Assembly (NCBI GenBank): GCA_050115555.1
Contig: JASFQI010000218.1
Span: 1 to 8,424, forward strand
Length of the DNA stretch: 8,424 nucleotides
Reading direction: 5' to 3'
DNA from: JASFQI01 sp050115555
GTDB taxonomy: Bacteria > Desulfobacterota > DSM-4660 > Desulfatiglandales > HGW-15
Part shown: positions 6,302-8,424 of the stretch, piece by piece
Position numbering within the stretch: position 1 is the stretch's first letter
Layout of the letters: each line of letters starts with the position of its first letter
Program-made: the position numbers and the translations under genes
The notes under the pieces: generated by a model
Told to the model about the DNA's origin: nothing
Seen by the model: only the letters and a program-made list of their open reading frames with translations
Databases searched by the model: none

Positions 6302-6321
6302 GGGAGAACGCTCTCCCTTTT
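6302..6321 (+). terminator. Hairpin with short T run in gene-free gap
   Basis: GGGAGA (6302-6307) pairs perfectly with TCTCCC (6312-6317) around a 4-nt loop ACGC, followed by TTTT. It has the form of a weak plus-strand intrinsic terminator, but no plus-strand gene lies upstream in the window, so its partner is unknown. Confidence 0.35.
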
Positions 6322-6337
6322 CACCACATTGAAGCCG

Positions 6338-6405
6338 GGGAAACAGGGACATTTCGGATCGCTTCCGATCGAGAAGTTTTCCTTCCCTCATGTTTCCCGT
6401 TTTTT
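6338..6405 (+). other. Long imperfect hairpin followed by six T residues
   Basis: GGGAAACA (6338-6345) pairs with TGTTTCCC (6391-6398). Nested inside, GATCG (6357-6361) pairs with CGATC (6366-6370). The outer arm is followed by GTTTTTT (6399-6405). On the plus strand this could end a small RNA transcript made from the gap; nothing else supports such an RNA. Confidence 0.3.
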
Positions 6406-6562
6406 CCTTCTCTTCCCGCCGAACCTGCGTACGACGTAGGGCGGGATGCCGAAAATGCAGACGACGTCCACTGCGAAGTGAACAATTCCTGCTGTAAGGC
6501 CACATCGGCATCCATGTCGCGGAGGTATGTCTTGGAAAAAATCGTGCGGAGGCCCTCACAGG

Positions 6563-7033
6563 CTAGAGGTGGATCTCGAACAACACCTTGGGATCATTCG
6601 GGCGATTGTAGTCGAGGGTCACCAGAATGCCTTCCATCTCCGCATTCCCTTCTGAAATCCGGAAACCCATCCTCTTGTGGAAAGCCACGGAACCCTGGTT
6701 TACCGGGGACGTGCACGCCCGGACCACATCCCGGCTGTTTTGTCTGCACAGGTCGAAAAAGAGATGATACAGGTACGCACCCACTCCCATGGCGCGAAAC
6801 GCCGGGTGAACGCCGACAAAGTGGATGTACGCCTCCCTGGGCCTTGCCGGTGACAGGAAGCCGATGAGAAACCCGATCAAGGCCCTGTCATTTTCCACCA
6901 CGAACGATGTGTTGGTAAAATGTTCCAGAAAGAGCCGGGGCAGCATTCCCCTGAGGTCCCGGCCGCCCCACCAGTCCTTCATGACGCCGACGATCCTCGG
7001 ATGATCCTCGGGGGTGCAGTTTCGAATGGTCAT
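6563..7033 (-). CDS. GNAT family N-acetyltransferase
   Basis: 156-aa acetyltransferase of the GNAT fold, transferring an acyl group from acyl-CoA to an unknown amine. Motif A is clear: YIHFVGVHPAFR followed by RxxGxG (R80 to G85, FRAMGVG). Motif B is TSPVNQGSVAFHKRMGF (109-125). The N-terminus MTIRNCTPEDHPRIVGVMKDWWGG is the usual family opening, and the C-terminus VLFEIHL completes the fold. The start is set at the ATG at 7033 because the domain begins there. Other in-frame starts exist at 7057 and 7084 (ATG) and 7189 (TTG); none has an ideal ribosome binding site, and residues upstream look unstructured. The gene stands alone between two gene-poor stretches on the minus strand, so the context gives no clue to substrate. 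Confidence 0.88.
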   Translation of the reverse strand: MTIRNCTPEDHPRIVGVMKDWWGGRDLRGMLPRLFLEHFTNTSFVVENDRALIGFLIGFLSPARPREAYIHFVGVHPAFRAMGVGAYLYHLFFDLCRQNSRDVVRACTSPVNQGSVAFHKRMGFRISEGNAEMEGILVTLDYNRPNDPKVLFEIHL

Positions 7034-7129
7034 GTCCTGAGGGAGTGCATCTTTCATGGAGCGCTCACATCTTGGCAGTGTCATCTCCCCGGTATCCAAG
7101 GGGAGCCATCGAATCCTTCTCCCCGGTGA

Positions 7130-7300
7130 AGTCCCCGGAAAGCTCTCCGGAATCCGCCCCTCACCCAGCACAAGCGTACCGTGGAGCAACTGGAGACGAG
7201 TGACAAAAGGCTAAAGCAGCACATCGAGGAAATCAAGATTTTTGTCTACCTATTCCCTCGACTTGAGGTCGCCTTTGATCAGCCTCAGCATCCGCCCTGA
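7130..7300 (+). pseudogene. Possible C-terminal remnant of a gene (coiled-coil, transposase-like tail)
   Basis: A plus-strand frame opens after a TGA at 7127-7129 and ends at TGA 7298-7300, without an ATG; a GTG at 7181 would give 39 aa. From there the reading VEQLETSDKRLKQHIEEIK, then FVYLFPRLEVAFDQP, is coherent: an amphipathic helix with regular leucine, lysine and glutamate residues, then an aromatic strand and proline-rich end. It looks like the tail of a larger protein, in my impression a transposase, whose front part has been lost. It runs opposite to all neighbours and lies between the GNAT gene and the toxin gene, where the rest of the ~370-bp gap shows no gene. The family is not identified. 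Confidence 0.35.
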
Positions 7301-7400
7301 ATGCACCAGGAAACTCTATGGTGATTTATACAACCGGAAGAGGAAAAATGGGAGGGCAAAGGCCTCCGAAGAAGGGCCCCTGAAAACTGGCAGCGCCCCA

Positions 7401-7790
7401 TCATACCAGGGTATACACCAACCCTGGAATCTTCTCAAAATGACGGTCCGACGTGAGAAGCTCCGCCCCAAGTTCCATGGACTGGGCTCCTATCCATATG
7501 TCATTGGTGGGAATAGGGGTGCCCTGTGCCTTGAGCTGATAGGCGATTCTTGAATAGCGATCTGCGGTGATTTTGCCGAACCGGGGGACCGCGACCAATT
7601 CGTGCGCCAAGAAGAGGTCGAGGTCGGCCATGTTTTCCTTAAATCGGCCGTTGGTGTGAAACCCAAACATGAGTTCCCCGATGACGATCGGTGAAAGATA
7701 GATCACATGCGCGGTCATCAGAAAATCCACGGCTGACTTCAAATTGAGCTTGAACGCCACATAGGCGCTGGTATCCAAGATGACTTTCAT
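7401..7790 (-). CDS. PIN domain toxin, VapC/FitB-like
   Basis: 129-aa PIN-domain ribonuclease, the toxin of a type II toxin-antitoxin pair. The four acidic residues of the active site are present: D6 (VILDTSAYV), E39 (SPIVIGELMFG), D97 (PTNDIWIGA) and D115 (LLTSDRHFEKI). These coordinate Mg2+ or Mn2+; targets in the family are tRNA, rRNA or other RNA. The chosen ATG at 7790 overlaps the antitoxin stop in an ATGA arrangement, typical of translationally coupled modules. A GTG two codons earlier (7796) is an alternative with GAGG four bases upstream. Length is normal and no frameshift is seen, so the toxin appears intact. Which RNA it cuts cannot be told from the sequence. Confidence 0.93.
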   Translation of the reverse strand: MKVILDTSAYVAFKLNLKSAVDFLMTAHVIYLSPIVIGELMFGFHTNGRFKENMADLDLFLAHELVAVPRFGKITADRYSRIAYQLKAQGTPIPTNDIWIGAQSMELGAELLTSDRHFEKIPGLVYTLV

Positions 7791-8044
7791 TTCCACATGG
7801 CCTCATCGATCTGCTCGCAGGATTTAATGGAGTCAAAAAATTGCAGGGCCTCTTTTTCATCCCAACCACCGGCCAGCCTCTTGAGAGAAATCGATAGGGC
7901 ATCGACTTTACCACTCTTCCTACCCGTATTTTCGGAAATCATGTCCAAAATGACTTTATTCAATGATTTGCCACTCTTCTTAGCTTTCTTGCGGATCAAT
8001 GCCTCAAGTTCGGGCTCCATTCCTCGGAGTGTTATTTGCGTCAT
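7787..8044 (-). CDS. Ribbon-helix-helix antitoxin of the PIN-toxin pair (FitA/VapB-like)
   Basis: 85-aa antitoxin. Residues 1-40 have the ribbon-helix-helix DNA-binding pattern: a beta strand MTQITLRGM, helix PELEALIRKKAKKSG, then KSLNKVILDMISENTG, as in FitA and Arc-type repressors. The C-terminal part (about 47-85, SISLKRLAGGWDEKEALQFFDSIKSCEQIDEAMW) is an acidic tail of the kind that wraps around and inhibits the PIN toxin. GGAGGA about 6 nt before the ATG gives a strong ribosome binding site. Its stop overlaps the toxin start, and its own ATG overlaps the stop of an upstream small reading frame in an ATGA pattern. Antitoxins of this group repress their own operon by binding palindromes near the promoter; a good candidate operator lies 290 to 340 bp upstream. 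Confidence 0.88.
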   Translation of the reverse strand: MTQITLRGMEPELEALIRKKAKKSGKSLNKVILDMISENTGRKSGKVDALSISLKRLAGGWDEKEALQFFDSIKSCEQIDEAMWK

Positions 8045-8347
8045 TTTTCTTCCTCCAACGTTCTTTCACCCATCGATAAATGATCCGAATTCCATGGGGA
8101 CCATGGCTCGGCACTAAAAAATTCGGTGCGTTCCGCTACGACGTGTCGATCATTTTTCAACGTTAGCTCATCTGCAGTTACCGTTGGGTTACAGAATATA
8201 GGGAGGAGGGACTCATCCGCTCCCTCTCCAGCCCAGGAAGCCCCTGCCATGACACCCAAGCCGCTTGATCCTTTCTTTTACGCCAATATGCAATCTATTT
8301 ATTTTTTCCTGAGTTGAGCGATTTTGTTGCTGCAAATAATCCTTCAC
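8041..8347 (-). pseudogene. Possible small upstream gene of the toxin-antitoxin operon, split by a frameshift
   Basis: The first frame runs from GTG at 8347 to TGA at 8213 (44 aa, starting KDYLQQQNRSTQEKINRL). A second minus-strand frame overlaps it and runs from TTG 8259 or ATG 8250 to TGA at 8041 (69 to 72 aa, ending MGERTLEEEK). Ignoring one G in the GGG near 8254-8258 would join the two into a single reading of about 100 residues, passing through KERIKRLG and then VMAGASWAGEGADESL. The GTG lies just downstream of the predicted promoter start, and the last codon overlaps the antitoxin ATG. No family is recognised. It could instead be an untranslated leader, since no strong ribosome binding site precedes the GTG (AAGGA precedes an in-frame TTG at 8335). 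Confidence 0.3.
8057..8164. repeat. Nested inverted repeats ahead of the antitoxin gene
   Basis: Four complementary pairs are nested around one centre: AACGTT (8057-8062 and 8159-8164), AAATGATC (8078-8085) with GATCATTT (8148-8155), CCGAATT (8085-8091) with AATTCGG (8120-8126), and CCATGG (8092-8097 and 8101-8106) around GGA. On one side the three inner arms are contiguous, while the other side has loops of 13 and 21 bases. As minus-strand RNA this folds just ahead of the antitoxin ribosome binding site (8048-8055 region). Confidence 0.5.
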
Positions 8348-8381
8348 AAAGGGTTAAGTTTATGATATGATAGGATTATTT
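8334..8381. promoter_or_regulatory. Perfect 10-bp inverted repeat around the toxin-antitoxin promoter, candidate operator
   Basis: AAATAATCCT (8334-8343) and AGGATTATTT (8372-8381) are exact reverse complements separated by 28 bp. One arm lies in the promoter spacer and touches the -10; the other lies downstream of the predicted start. A second pair, AGGGTT (8350-8355) with AACCCT (8385-8390), is interleaved with it. The placement suits repression by an RHH antitoxin, which is inferred. Confidence 0.55.
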
Positions 8382-8395
8382 AAAAACCCTGTCAT
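8367..8395 (-). promoter_or_regulatory. sigma70-type promoter driving the toxin-antitoxin region
   Basis: On the minus strand ATGACA (8390-8395, 5 of 6 to TTGACA) and TATCAT (8367-8372, 5 of 6 to TATAAT) are exactly 17 bp apart. The start would be near 8360, about 315 bp before the antitoxin ATG, leaving a long leader or room for the small upstream frame. Confidence 0.6.
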
Positions 8396-8424
8396 GTCAT
8401 AAATGATCACCTAAAAAGTGGGGG

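Larger units (their letters stand above)
6082..6562. other. 481-bp gap without a convincing gene; hairpins and weak ORF traces
   Basis: No frame here has the codon bias, ribosome binding site and family match of the neighbours. Minus-strand frame 6130-6327 (GTG start, 65 aa, ending NGILEVHFSESAVA) is faintly HMA-like but has no ribosome binding site and low third-position GC. Minus-strand frame ending at 6388 reads a hydrophobic VVCIFGIPPYVV followed by RR and KRRKK, also without a proper start. Two plus-strand hairpins are listed separately. The upstream end of the HMA_2 gene probably has its promoter here, but no clear one is seen. Confidence 0.6.

Noticed and set aside
6130..6327. 65-codon minus-strand frame, faintly HMA-like at its end
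   Set aside because: GTG start with no ribosome binding site, low third-position GC compared with neighbours, and no firm family match; mentioned only within the gap entry.
6092..6559. 155-codon minus-strand frame in the gene-free gap
   Set aside because: Arginine/serine-rich random composition, TTG/GTG-type start without ribosome binding site, no motif.
8092..8106. CCATGG repeat as a short tandem repeat or CRISPR-like unit
   Set aside because: Only two copies 9 bp apart; better explained as the inner stem of the nested inverted repeats. No CRISPR array is seen anywhere in the window.
8057..8164. Integron attC site as explanation of the nested repeats
   Set aside because: No R'/R'' core pair of the GTTRRRY/RYYYAAC form at the ends, and the side loops of 13 and 21 bases are too large.

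Overview
The window looks like chromosomal DNA of a free-living anaerobic bacterium, most likely a Desulfobacterota (sulfate-reducing or syntrophic 'deltaproteobacterial') lineage. This is inferred from protein families only: a DUF3786 protein, a CGGC-domain protein, an HMA_2-like protein without a CxxC motif, a PerR-type regulator and a WrbA flavoprotein are a common set in such anaerobes. Most of the window is GC-rich with well-spaced single-domain genes. The last ~1 kb is visibly more AT-rich and carries a toxin-antitoxin module, suggesting a separately acquired segment.

Layout. Two plus-strand genes open the window: the C-terminal part of a MATE efflux transporter (cut by the left edge) and a 100-aa DUF59/MIP18-like protein, which ends in a bidirectional terminator at about 1208-1240. 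From there to the right edge every convincing gene is on the minus strand. In transcription order (right to left) these are: an RHH antitoxin and PIN-domain toxin pair; a GNAT acetyltransferase; an HMA_2-like protein; a CGGC-domain cysteine-rich protein; a DUF3786 protein; WrbA; an uncharacterised 136-aa protein; a NYN-OST-HTH (LabA-like) putative RNase; an ICMT/PEMT-like membrane methyltransferase; and PerR. PerR has a clear sigma70-type promoter and an overlapping inverted repeat that may be its own operator.

How the genes may work together. WrbA, DUF3786 and CGGC are closely packed (gaps of 31-40 bp) and may form one transcription unit. A perfect 7-1-7 palindrome (GAGAAATCATTTCTC) lies in the gap ahead of CGGC. 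NYN and the methyltransferase are 33 bp apart and probably co-transcribed, with PerR just downstream behind its own promoter. A redox/metal-stress theme (PerR, WrbA and cysteine-rich or metal-associated proteins) is an inference from neighbourhood and family knowledge.

The least explained parts are at the right end. A near-consensus promoter is bracketed by a perfect 10-bp inverted repeat, followed by an apparent frameshifted small gene that overlaps the antitoxin start by ATGA, and by a nested set of inverted repeats just ahead of the antitoxin ribosome binding site. The ~480-bp gap at 6082-6562 has no convincing gene but carries hairpins, one followed by a run of six T. A short gene remnant sits on the plus strand at 7130-7300. 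No tRNA, rRNA, CRISPR array or intact insertion sequence was seen.
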